Positions 1 through 7,323 of a DNA stretch of 14,775 nt are shown here, piece after piece. Position numbers and translations under genes: made by a program. Location: contig NBML01000031.1 of assembly GCA_002085465.1 (NCBI GenBank), positions 1 to 14,775 on the forward strand, written 5' to 3'. How positions within the stretch are numbered: the stretch's first letter is position 1; each line of letters opens with the position of its first letter. Source of the DNA: Desulfobacteraceae bacterium 4572_89. Its GTDB lineage: Bacteria; Desulfobacterota; Desulfobacteria; Desulfobacterales; Desulfobacteraceae. The notes beneath the pieces were generated by a model, which had not been told where the DNA came from, made no database searches, and saw only the letters and a list, made by a program, of their open reading frames with translations.

Positions 1-509
1 GCCTTTCCCTGGTATACGATATTTTTCCCCATGATTTCCAAAACAGGAAACATAGTATCAAAAGCCGGCCTATCTCCTCCCACCATAATGGTGAGGGCTG
101 CATTTCTTGCCCCAAGATCCCCGCCTGAAACCGGGGCGTCCAGCACCTGGATACCTTTTTCCTTGCCCTTGTCATAAAGGTCCACGGCAAGGGCTGGATC
201 AGATGTGGTCATTTCAATGACAAAGCCGCCCTCTTTTGCGTTCTCCAGCACACCCCCCTGTCCCAGGTACACCTGTTCAACATCCTTGGGAAATCCCACA
301 ATTGAAATAATAACATCCGAGGCCCGGGCAAGATTTTTGACACTATCCTCCAGGACAGCCCCCTTTTCCACCAGGCCATCTGCCTTTGATTTTGTCCGGT
401 TGTATACATGGAGCTTAAAGCCTGCATCCAGGATATGGCCGGCCATGCTGTGGCCCATTACCCCAAGCCCAATGAATCCGATAGCTATTTTTTCAGGTAT
501 AATTTCCAT
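1..509 (-). CDS. 3-hydroxyisobutyrate dehydrogenase-family NAD(P)-dependent reductase (partial, N-terminal part)
   Basis: The first 169 codons are visible; the gene continues past the left edge. The start is the ATG at 507-509, preceded on the minus strand by AAAGGAGATGTG, a strong ribosome binding site. The N-terminus has a Rossmann nucleotide-binding loop (GFIGLGVMG, residues 11-19), then the family signatures VIISIVG around 66-72 and DAPVSGG at 124-130, followed by IMVGG at 141-145. These are typical of beta-hydroxyacid dehydrogenases (3-hydroxyisobutyrate dehydrogenase, tartronate semialdehyde reductase, succinic semialdehyde reductase GLYR), which oxidise or reduce small 3-hydroxy acids in the cytoplasm. 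The catalytic lysine and the C-terminal helical domain, which separate the subfamilies, lie outside the window, so the substrate cannot be named. It is divergent from the lipid operon that starts at 724. Confidence 0.88.
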   Translation of the reverse strand, partial: MEIIPEKIAIGFIGLGVMGHSMAGHILDAGFKLHVYNRTKSKADGLVEKGAVLEDSVKNLARASDVIISIVGFPKDVEQVYLGQGGVLENAKEGGFVIEMTTSDPALAVDLYDKGKEKGIQVLDAPVSGGDLGARNAALTIMVGGDRPAFDTMFPVLEIMGKNIVYQGK

Positions 510-723
510 TCACATCTCCTTTACTAATGATCACTTTTTGCAAGCAAACATTATTACCAGCTTTTGTTTGGTTTATCAATCTACCCATGACAAGACAGCC
601 GAGAGGTCCAAGTCATGCTCAATCATGATTTTCTTGACAAAAAGAAAGGAACCCTTATCCTTTTTCTTAATAAAAAAGATCTTTGCAGAAAACTGATACC
701 TTGTATTGGGAGTATAGAAAACC
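510..723. other. divergent intergenic region, AT-rich
   Basis: These 214 bases separate the reductase and the lipid operon, which are transcribed away from each other. I see no convincing small gene. It should hold promoters for both directions; the best rightward candidate is annotated at 634-661. Confidence 0.5.
634..661 (+). promoter_or_regulatory. candidate sigma70 promoter for the phospholipid operon
   Basis: TTGACA at 634-639 is a perfect -35 box. It is followed after 16 bases by TATCCT at 656-661, which matches four of six positions of the -10 consensus. It lies about 60 bases upstream of the ATG at 724 and points into the operon. The weak -10 makes this a candidate only. Confidence 0.4.
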
Positions 724-1323
724 ATGGCAAATGCAATAACTCTTGGCAGAATGCCTTTATTATTCATATATATTGCTTTATTGTATACAGGCCGTCCGGC
801 TGTCATTCTCTGGTGTGTTCCATTTATTATACTGATCATGCTGCTTGACATGGTAGACGGTATGGTTGCCCGCCGCCTGAATCAGACCAGTTTGCTGGGC
901 AGCACTTTAGACATAGCTGTGGACAGGGCCTTGGAAATTATCCTCTGGGTAGTTTTTTGCAGCCTGGGGTTGATTCCCATTGTAATTCCTTTAATCGTAA
1001 TTACCCGGGGGACATTGACCGATGCTGTACGCTGTGTTGGAACCTGTAATGGTAACCCAGCCTTTAATCAATTAAAAAATCCCTTTAATCGTTTTATAGT
1101 CTCTTCCCGCTTCATGAGAAATTTCTATGGTGCCATTAAAGGAACGGCTTTTTCAGTCTTGACTCTGGATCTGGGTTTTCAGGCCCTTGGACATGCCTGG
1201 GCTGGGTGGATTCATTCCTTTGCCATCTTGCTTTCATGGGCTACCATTGTGCTGACGATAGTGCGTGGAATCCCGGTGCTTGTTGAAGAAATCACAGCCA
1301 TAAAAAAAACTTCCTCTCCTTAA
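724..1323 (+). CDS. CDP-alcohol phosphatidyltransferase family protein (PgsA-like)
   Basis: Integral membrane enzyme of 199 residues that transfers a phosphatidyl group from CDP-diacylglycerol to an alcohol. The full CDP-alcohol phosphotransferase motif D-x2-DG-x2-AR-x8-G-x3-D-x3-D is present from D42 to D67, with D42, D45, G46, A49, R50, G59, D63 and D67 all in place. The N-terminus (NAITLGRMPLL) resembles the N-x-[IL]-T-x2-R start of PgsA proteins and supports this start codon. Several hydrophobic stretches fit a polytopic protein. The acceptor (glycerol 3-phosphate, inositol phosphate or another alcohol) cannot be read from the motif. It is the first gene of a three-gene operon; the acyltransferase begins 13 bases after its stop. 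It could be the cell's phosphatidylglycerophosphate synthase or a paralogue for a special lipid; the company of an acyltransferase and a phosphatase mildly favours a specialised role. Confidence 0.9.
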   Translation: MANAITLGRMPLLFIYIALLYTGRPAVILWCVPFIILIMLLDMVDGMVARRLNQTSLLGSTLDIAVDRALEIILWVVFCSLGLIPIVIPLIVITRGTLTDAVRCVGTCNGNPAFNQLKNPFNRFIVSSRFMRNFYGAIKGTAFSVLTLDLGFQALGHAWAGWIHSFAILLSWATIVLTIVRGIPVLVEEITAIKKTSSP

Positions 1324-1336
1324 ATTTCCGGGGCTG

Positions 1337-2245
1337 ATGATTAATTTTCAAAAACTTGTAAACAGCAAAGCGCTAATGGGCCTGGGCATTGAAGCCGTAC
1401 GGTATATTCCAACTGCTCTTAGCTATCCCCTGATTAATTTTTTAGCCGGACGATTGGCCCGACTGAAAAAATTACCCCTGGTTCAGTCTGTCCGTTACAA
1501 CCAGCAAGTTGCCCATGGAGGAAGATTAGAGCATAAAGACCTGGACAAAGCCGTGACAGAAGTTTTTTCCTATGCAGGTCGTTGTTTTGTGGACCTGTAT
1601 CGCAATTTCAAAAGTCCTGTTGCACTACAGCAAAAAGTAGTTAAAAATGAAGACTTTGAACGGCTCATCAGGCTGAGCCATGATAAGAATTTTGGTGCGT
1701 TCCTGGTTATGCCCCATATGAGCAGCTTTGATCTTCTGTTCATGGCAGCAGCTGCCAGGGGTTTTGAAACAAAGGTGTTGACCCTTGGAAAACCAAGCGG
1801 CGGATATCAATTGCAAAACGAAATCAGGAGGACCACTGGCCTTGAAATTATGCCGGTAAGCAGCTATGCCCATGCAAAATCCATTGAAACATTAAACAAG
1901 GGAGGATTTATTCTTACTGCCATTGACCGCCCAATGCCGAAACAGAGCCGACAACTGAATTTTTTTGGCCGCCCCAGCCCTCTGCCGGCCGGGCATATCC
2001 GCATGGCCCTGGAAACCAAGGTGCCCATACTGGTTGCTGCAATTCATATGAACGATGCTGGTCTTTATCAACTTAGTTTGTCAAAACCGATTCACATGGT
2101 CAGGATGTCGGAGCCGGCAGAAGAAATCCGTTATAATGCTGAAATTATTTTAAAAATAGTTGAAAATCATATTCGCTCCCATCCCACACAATGGCAGATG
2201 TATTATCCTCTTTGGCCCAATGAAAAAACCTCCTCTAAAAGTTAA
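1337..2245 (+). CDS. LpxL/HtrB/PatA-type lysophospholipid acyltransferase
   Basis: 302 residues, the usual length for the bacterial lipid A / PIM acyltransferase family (PF03279 type). The catalytic H-x4-D motif is seen as MPHMSSFD (H127, D132). A later block around residues 195-230 (AIDRPM, then GRPSPLPAGH and ALETKVPI) matches the conserved region of LpxL-like enzymes that precedes a strand of hydrophobic residues. Such enzymes move an acyl chain from acyl-ACP or acyl-CoA to a lipid hydroxyl at the inner face of the membrane. The HMxxFD form of the motif is closer to PatA-like acyltransferases than to the HxGxWE form of classical LpxL, so a phospholipid or glycolipid acceptor is as likely as lipid A. 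It lies 13 bases downstream of the phosphatidyltransferase and 18 upstream of the PAP2 gene, so co-transcription is expected. Confidence 0.87.
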   Translation: MINFQKLVNSKALMGLGIEAVRYIPTALSYPLINFLAGRLARLKKLPLVQSVRYNQQVAHGGRLEHKDLDKAVTEVFSYAGRCFVDLYRNFKSPVALQQKVVKNEDFERLIRLSHDKNFGAFLVMPHMSSFDLLFMAAAARGFETKVLTLGKPSGGYQLQNEIRRTTGLEIMPVSSYAHAKSIETLNKGGFILTAIDRPMPKQSRQLNFFGRPSPLPAGHIRMALETKVPILVAAIHMNDAGLYQLSLSKPIHMVRMSEPAEEIRYNAEIILKIVENHIRSHPTQWQMYYPLWPNEKTSSKS

Positions 2246-2263
2246 ATTCCACCTACCCTGACA

Positions 2264-2860
2264 ATGGTACCCATGGATCTATCCCAGCCACAATTTACAG
2301 GAATTCTTCTTGGTTCAGGTTTTATTCTCAGCCTGGGCGGATTATTATACCCCATTGCATCTGTTCAGAGCCAGGACCACAGGATATTTAATTTTTTACA
2401 TCTGGGACTGGTTAAAATGGTTCCCCTTTTCAGGCTGCTCTGGCCCATGGGCAAGACCCCTTTCATGGCTGCCATGCTGAGTGTTTTATATCTAAGCGGC
2501 TGGCCTTCTGGATTCTGGGCAACATTGTTTTTCTGTGTAATTGCATGTATTGAAAGGTCCCTTAAGCTGATAGTGAAACGGCCCCGCCCATTTTCTGTGC
2601 TATCTGATGTGCAGATGTCTCAACCCCAAAAACCACAAGACCCTTCCCATCCCAGTGGGGATTCCATGCGTATCTGGTATCTGGCCTTTGTGATTCCAAT
2701 GGCTTTTGGTCTTCCCTGGGCCATATTCATTCTTTTATGCAGTATAGCTATTCTGGTCAGCCTGGGACGAATAGCCCTAGGGGTTCATTTCCCTTTAGAT
2801 ATTATGGGAGGGACGGGACTGGGATTAATTGGGGCCGGACTTTATCAATTGTGCCTATAA
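2264..2860 (+). CDS. PAP2-family membrane phosphatase with variant PSGD motif
   Basis: 198 residues with several hydrophobic segments. The three phosphatidic-acid-phosphatase motifs are present in order: C1 K-x6-RP (K101 to R108-P109, KLIVKRPRP), C2 PSG-D at 130-133, and C3 R-x5-H-x3-D (R169, H175, D179). C3 holds the nucleophilic histidine and its aspartate. In C2 the usual histidine that protonates the leaving group is aspartate. Family members remove phosphate from lipids such as phosphatidate, phosphatidylglycerophosphate or undecaprenyl pyrophosphate, usually at the outer face of the inner membrane. In this operon a natural substrate would be the product of the upstream phosphatidyltransferase (inference). 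No clear ribosome binding site precedes the ATG at 2264; a second ATG at 2273 is an alternative, and translational coupling to the upstream gene is plausible. Its stop lies 19 bases from the convergent receiver gene. Confidence 0.85.
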   Translation: MVPMDLSQPQFTGILLGSGFILSLGGLLYPIASVQSQDHRIFNFLHLGLVKMVPLFRLLWPMGKTPFMAAMLSVLYLSGWPSGFWATLFFCVIACIERSLKLIVKRPRPFSVLSDVQMSQPQKPQDPSHPSGDSMRIWYLAFVIPMAFGLPWAIFILLCSIAILVSLGRIALGVHFPLDIMGGTGLGLIGAGLYQLCL

Positions 2861-2879
2861 CCGGGTTTTAATTTGCAGA

Positions 2880-3308
2880 TCAGGCACCATATCTTTTTAA
2901 TATATCCTGAATCTTTTCATCCTGCTGCTTTTCCAGGATAAGCATTCGCTGGGATTTTGCATGTTTGATTTTCTCAACCAGTTTTTCTATGTCCGCGGGC
3001 TTTTCAATAAAATCACTGGCCCCCATTTTTATGGCTTCAACACTCTTTTCCACAGTACCATACCCTGTTAAAAGAATAACCTGCAACTCTGGTTTTTTTT
3101 CTATCAACAGTTTTAATGCCTGAATTCCATCCATCTCAGGCATGGAAAAATCAAGGATAACTGCATCAAATGATTCTTTTTCAATGGTATCCAAGGCGGA
3201 TTGTGCTGATTCTGCGGTTGAAACTTTCATTCCCCTGGCACCAAGTCTCTCAGACATAACTTCCAGAAAATCGCTTTCATCATCAATCAGCAAAACTTTT
3301 TCACTCAT
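2880..3308 (-). CDS. stand-alone CheY-like response regulator receiver
   Basis: 142 residues containing one receiver domain and a short charged helical tail but no DNA-binding or enzymatic output. The phosphorylation machinery is complete: acidic pair D9-D10, phospho-acceptor D53 (VILDFSMPEMDG), switch threonine T81 (LLTGYG) and lysine K103 (EKPAD). It is the last gene of the kinase operon, 76 bases after the H-box protein, and is the obvious phosphate acceptor for that system. With no output domain it must act by protein contact or serve as a relay or phosphate-sink partner. A weak ribosome binding site (AAGG) precedes the ATG. Confidence 0.92.
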   Translation of the reverse strand: MSEKVLLIDDESDFLEVMSERLGARGMKVSTAESAQSALDTIEKESFDAVILDFSMPEMDGIQALKLLIEKKPELQVILLTGYGTVEKSVEAIKMGASDFIEKPADIEKLVEKIKHAKSQRMLILEKQQDEKIQDILKRYGA

Positions 3309-3384
3309 GTTACCTTAGCTCCTGTAACGTTAATAATTTGGGTGGGCTTTTTAGCAAAGGCCACAACTCAAAAGGGTAAACTCC

Positions 3385-4077
3385 TTATGACAATGAATTC
3401 CTTACAATCAGGACAAGCTCTCCAGTATTTTCATCCCGGGTAATGTCATAATTTATCGGGGAACTTAAAGCATTTGCCTCCTTTGAAACAAAAAGGTCAA
3501 AAGCCTCTTTAGATACTGATACACCTTTAAATAATAATATCACACTCTTGTCTCCTCCTGCAATATTAATCTGGACCTCTTTTGAATCGCACATTTCCTC
3601 CATTAAAAGGCAGATGCATTGCCATACCAGCTGTTTAAACAGAAAAGGGCTTGTGGTCAACATAAAATCGTTCCCGGTGGATGACCCGGGAGGTGATATG
3701 GTAAGCCTGACTCCCCGGTTGGTGGTAAGCCTTGAGGTTATGGTTTTCAAAAATTCCAGAATTTCAACCACATTGACAGATGCTTCAAACCTGTCTGTTG
3801 AATGGGCCAGCTTGTTCATATTGGTAATGGTTTTATTGGCCTGCCCAACATGCTTGGTTATCCGCTGGCCAAGGGCAATGATTTTTGCAGGCAATAGGGG
3901 TCTGTCCTTGTTGGACATACGGGCAAGGTCCTCTAAAAGCCCGGCATTTTCCTTGATCACTGCAAGGGAATTTTTAATTTCATGGGTAGCAGAAGCTGTC
4001 ATTTCACCGGAAAACAAGAATCCTTTTTTTGCTGTTTCCTTCCAGTCATGGCCCATTTTATTCACCGTGTTTTCCAT
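3385..4077 (-). CDS. H-box protein with degenerate ATPase region (possible histidine phosphotransferase or pseudokinase)
   Basis: About 230 residues from the ATG at 4075-4077. The N-terminal half reads as a histidine kinase dimerisation domain: ATHEIKNSLAVI holds the H-box with H32, followed by a long helical hairpin. The C-terminal half has the spacing of a HATPase domain (LFKQLVWQCICLLMEEM looks like an N-box helix, followed by beta strands), but the N-box asparagines, the DxGxG motif and the GxGxG loop cannot be found. That is the pattern of ChpT-like phosphotransferases or pseudokinases (inference). The gene overlaps the 3' end of the sensor kinase by 20 bases, so translation is probably coupled. 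Other starts are the ATG at 4095 and the ATG at 4056, the latter with a GGTGA five bases upstream. The open frame reaches 4188, but that would overlap the kinase by 131 bases and is unlikely. Confidence 0.75.
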   Translation of the reverse strand: MENTVNKMGHDWKETAKKGFLFSGEMTASATHEIKNSLAVIKENAGLLEDLARMSNKDRPLLPAKIIALGQRITKHVGQANKTITNMNKLAHSTDRFEASVNVVEILEFLKTITSRLTTNRGVRLTISPPGSSTGNDFMLTTSPFLFKQLVWQCICLLMEEMCDSKEVQINIAGGDKSVILLFKGVSVSKEAFDLFVSKEANALSSPINYDITRDENTGELVLIVRNSLS

Positions 4078-5830
4078 TACATGCAATAGCTCCATCCATC
4101 TGGGGATTTTTTTTGACTGAACCGGGAAGGACAATGATAAACTCGCTGCCCTTTCCTGTAGTGCTGTGGACAAAGATCTGCCCATCAATTTCCTTTACAA
4201 GACCGTAGGTGATTGAAAGGCCCAGTCCTATGGCGTGGTGACCCGGTTCAGTGGTAAAAAACGGCTCAAAAATACAATGAAGATCCTTTTGGTCAATCCC
4301 ACACCCAGTGTCCTTAAAGCTGAATTCAATTGTATTGTCCTCTTTGGGCGTTATTGTAATTTCAATGACCCCGTCACTGCCTATGGCAGTCATGGAATTA
4401 TGTAGAAGATTTAAAAATATCTGCTGCAGATGCCCTTGATTGCTGTGGAATCCAGGGATATCTTCGGGAATATTTTCTTTAATCTCGATACCCTTATGCT
4501 CTGCATCTTTTCGTATAAAAACAAGGACTTCCCGCAAAACCTGACAGGGGTTTACCAGGGAAAATTTTGTATCCATGTGCTGGGCAAAATTGAGAAGCCT
4601 TCTGGTTACAGTGCTGCAGCGTTCCACTGATGTAAGAATATCATTGGTAAGATCTGCAAGCCTTTTATCTTCCTTATAGGTGTCCTGGAACCTGAAAATA
4701 TCGTTGATCAACCCTGCTTTTTCACCAATAATTGCAAGGGGGTTGTTGACTTCATGGGCAACTCCCGATGAAAGCCTTGCAATTGAATTAATCTTGTTGG
4801 TGTATTCAACCTGGTGAAGGGCCATGATTCTCTGCTGATCAGCATGGTGGATATGATTTACAATATAGGTTGCAGTGCCAAGTATAATAAAAACAAGAAA
4901 AGCAATGCTCAGTCCCAGAACCCAGGTCAGACGGAATCTTGGCTGATACCATTTTGACAAAATCTCTTTTGGCGGACTTACAACAACCAGTCGCCAGAAT
5001 GTTCCTGGTATCAGGGAGTGTCCTGCAATCAGGGTTTCATTATTTTCATTTTTAATTTTTAAGACTTCGTTGCTCCTGAGGTTTTTAAAATTCCTGAGAG
5101 AAGAAAGATTTTTATAGTTTTTTTGAGATCCAGTACTTATGAGAAACACACCATCCCTGTCCAGAATGAATGCACACTCTTCCATACCCAAAACCATACT
5201 GTTAATCAAACCCAGCAATGGATCCAGATCCTGAACAAAACTGGCAATAAAAAATTCATCACTATCAATCTCATGTTTTATGGTAATAATGAGTTTTGGA
5301 AAGCTTTCCTCAGTTTCTTTCCATGTTGTGAGTGACAATTCTTTTTTGGCCATCTGACCAAGGCATTGATCATTGCACTGCTCAATCATGCTTTCCTGAT
5401 CAACCAGACCTGCCGATGCCTGCAAAATGCCCAGGGAATCAAAAACAGCAATACCCTGGAACCCTGAAGCAAGGGTGGTGAGATTCCCAAGCAAGATGTT
5501 CAATGTAGATGAATCACTCAAGTCCCCAAAGGAATGCTGTTCAAGAATTCGTGTTATGGTTAATTTTTTTTCTTCAAGAAATGAGGTCAGTATATGATTA
5601 AAATTATTTAAACTCCTGGATGTTTCATTGATCATTTCTTTTTCCAGGGCTTTCTTTGTAAGGGAATAATCTGCATAGGCTAAAATGAGCAGCGGTGTCA
5701 TGGTAATAATAAGAACTGAAACAGCAATCATCCGCCACTTACGGCGAAAACTGTAAACTGAATCCAGACCTCCATCTGCTGTGTCTTTGTAGTCCCAGAA
5801 CTTTGGTATGAAAAAATCTCTTACCGACAT
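4058..5830 (-). CDS. membrane sensor histidine kinase with extracytoplasmic Cache-like domain
   Basis: 590 residues from the ATG at 5828-5830, which follows a purine-rich GGGGAAAGAG ribosome binding site. Transmembrane segments are at about 34-54 and 302-322. The roughly 245 residues between them fit a periplasmic double-Cache-type ligand sensor (inferred from size and topology; includes VFDSLGILQAS and ILDRDGVFLIS, each like a Cache strand pair). The cytoplasmic core is complete: H-box GVAHEVNNPL with H359, N-box QQIFLNLLHNS at 469-479, G1 DTGCGI at 507-512, F-box FEPFF at 521-525 and G2 GLGLS at 535-539. It is therefore an active autokinase by sequence. It is the first gene of a three-gene operon with the H-box protein and a receiver, and is divergent from the PEP-binding protein gene. 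The open frame continues to 6058, but the extra 76 residues lack a ribosome binding site and run into the divergent promoter region. Confidence 0.93.
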   Translation of the reverse strand: MSVRDFFIPKFWDYKDTADGGLDSVYSFRRKWRMIAVSVLIITMTPLLILAYADYSLTKKALEKEMINETSRSLNNFNHILTSFLEEKKLTITRILEQHSFGDLSDSSTLNILLGNLTTLASGFQGIAVFDSLGILQASAGLVDQESMIEQCNDQCLGQMAKKELSLTTWKETEESFPKLIITIKHEIDSDEFFIASFVQDLDPLLGLINSMVLGMEECAFILDRDGVFLISTGSQKNYKNLSSLRNFKNLRSNEVLKIKNENNETLIAGHSLIPGTFWRLVVVSPPKEILSKWYQPRFRLTWVLGLSIAFLVFIILGTATYIVNHIHHADQQRIMALHQVEYTNKINSIARLSSGVAHEVNNPLAIIGEKAGLINDIFRFQDTYKEDKRLADLTNDILTSVERCSTVTRRLLNFAQHMDTKFSLVNPCQVLREVLVFIRKDAEHKGIEIKENIPEDIPGFHSNQGHLQQIFLNLLHNSMTAIGSDGVIEITITPKEDNTIEFSFKDTGCGIDQKDLHCIFEPFFTTEPGHHAIGLGLSITYGLVKEIDGQIFVHSTTGKGSEFIIVLPGSVKKNPQMDGAIACNGKHGE

Positions 5831-6064
5831 GGTCTCTTTCCCCTTTTTTAATCCAACAACACTACCCCGGAAGTTTTTTGCAGTCAAGTTTTCTAAAAAA
5901 TATCCAGTATATTTCCTGAAATTTTTAAACCACGGGATCATTGCATCCTGATATGAAAAATGATAATAACAAAACAGGGATTGAATCCAACCCCTGAAAC
6001 CAAAAAAATTGGAGCCAAGATAATTGGCAGGTTTCAAACAAATACTAAACCGGGGCATTTACAT
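5831..6064. other. divergent intergenic region between the kinase operon and the PEP-binding gene
   Basis: These 234 bases separate two start codons that point away from each other. The region must contain both promoters. Candidate -35 elements are TTGGCA at 6024-6029 for the rightward gene and a TTGACT on the minus strand for the kinase, but neither has a convincing -10 at the right distance, so no promoter is called. Confidence 0.45.
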
Positions 6065-7300
6065 ATGGAACAACAACCTCCTGCAAAAGCCAGATATCTG
6101 GAAAAACTAAAAAAAAATGGTTTTCAGGTGCCGGACTGCATCTATGTCTCTGCCGAAGATTTCAGGAATAATAATTTTGAAGAACTGCAAACCTTTCTTG
6201 CAAAACACCAGGAGAGTTATAAAGTAATAGCAAGGAGCGCCCACCCCCTTGAGTATTGCTTTAAGGGCGGGACATTTGACTCCATGGAAACCTATGCTGA
6301 CATCGGGGGGATAATGTATGCCCGAAAAAAAATTATCAAGTCAGCAAAAACCACAAAAGCTCTTTCCATAAAGCGCCAGCAGGTTTTTAACAATGCACCT
6401 GAAATTGATCTGGATGAAATGGGCATTATTGTAATGCCCTTTGTGGAAGGATCCAATGTAATGGCAAAAATAATGTTCGGGGAGTGGGAATTCGGATATT
6501 GCCGGGACAGAATTTCCAAAGTACAGACCGAACCATTTATCACAAAAACCCCCCATGACAGGAAGCTGTTGGACCTGTCACAGGATATTGAAAAATTGTT
6601 TGGCTTCCCCTGTGAGATTGAATATATTATTTCAGAAATGGGAGAGATATTTGTTGTCCAGGCAAAAGATATTTCAGGAATTGAAATTCCAGAAGTGAGC
6701 CCGGGTCTTCCCTCCATCAAATTAAACGGTATTAAAAGGATCAGAAAAAGACGGCATTACAGGGAACGCCCCATCTATGTCATGGACACCAGGAAGCTGT
6801 ACCGCAATATAATTTCCACCTGTGAAGACATTGCCTTTAACAATAAATCTCCAGACAAGGTTGTAAAAGAGGTCCAGGAAATTATAAAATCATTCCAGGC
6901 TGAACTTGAAACCTTTGCCCTTAGAAACGAGAGATTTGCCATACTGGGCTTGGCCATAAGCAAATCAGAAGAACTTTATCAAATCGCCAACCACTATCTT
7001 GATGATCTGCCGGAGCTGCAGAAAAAAATTGCCCATGAACTGAACCAGAATCTTTACAAGATAGATTTTTTTCTTTCCGAGGCTGATACTTTAATTGCAA
7101 AAGATCGTTTCAGAATAAACCTTTGCAGCCATGATGCTTATGGAATAGACACTGTACGCTACCCCATGTGGAATGTATTCTGGCATGCGGACAAACATGA
7201 ATTTTTTACCGAAGAGTTTAAAAGGTTAGGTTTCAATACCGGAGACACAATAGGCATTCACATCAACCATGATGAAATCCCTACCATTTACAGGTTATAG
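6065..7300 (+). CDS. PEP/pyruvate-binding (PPDK_N-like ATP-grasp) domain protein
   Basis: 411 residues from the ATG at 6065, nine bases after GGGG. Residues 1-205 resemble the N-terminal nucleotide-binding domain of pyruvate phosphate dikinase and PEP synthase: VIARSAH at 54-60 matches the VRSS motif, a GIIVMPFVEGSNVMAKI stretch at 120-136 matches the strand usually containing QxMV and sGV, and CEIEYIISEMGEIFVVQAKD at 183-202 matches the DIE...ilQaRp motif that closes the ATP site. The swivelling phosphohistidine domain and the PEP-utilising barrel are missing. Residues 210-411 are helical, charged and not recognised. It cannot be a complete dikinase; it could bind ATP and pyruvate as a sensor, or phosphorylate another partner. 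It is divergent from a sensor kinase operon and convergent with a receiver gene, which suggests a signalling role (inference). The frame is open back to 5960, but no ribosome binding site supports that start. Confidence 0.78.
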   Translation: MEQQPPAKARYLEKLKKNGFQVPDCIYVSAEDFRNNNFEELQTFLAKHQESYKVIARSAHPLEYCFKGGTFDSMETYADIGGIMYARKKIIKSAKTTKALSIKRQQVFNNAPEIDLDEMGIIVMPFVEGSNVMAKIMFGEWEFGYCRDRISKVQTEPFITKTPHDRKLLDLSQDIEKLFGFPCEIEYIISEMGEIFVVQAKDISGIEIPEVSPGLPSIKLNGIKRIRKRRHYRERPIYVMDTRKLYRNIISTCEDIAFNNKSPDKVVKEVQEIIKSFQAELETFALRNERFAILGLAISKSEELYQIANHYLDDLPELQKKIAHELNQNLYKIDFFLSEADTLIAKDRFRINLCSHDAYGIDTVRYPMWNVFWHADKHEFFTEEFKRLGFNTGDTIGIHINHDEIPTIYRL

Positions 7301-7323
7301 GCCATCTATTAAATATGAATCCT

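Noticed and set aside
205..696. 163-codon open frame on the plus strand
   Set aside because: It lies mostly opposite the reductase gene, has low-complexity Ser/Thr/Pro composition, and the reductase frame has clear family motifs and a good ribosome binding site.
3548..4120. 190-codon plus-strand open frame
   Set aside because: Antisense to the H-box protein, which has the meaningful motif.
5831..6058. 76-codon N-terminal extension of the sensor kinase
   Set aside because: No ribosome binding site, no domain features, and it would cover the divergent promoter region; the inner ATG at 5830 has GGGGAAAGAG upstream.
5960..6064. 35-codon N-terminal extension of the PEP-binding protein
   Set aside because: No ribosome binding site at 5960 and no similarity to the PPDK_N start; the ATG at 6065 follows GGGG.
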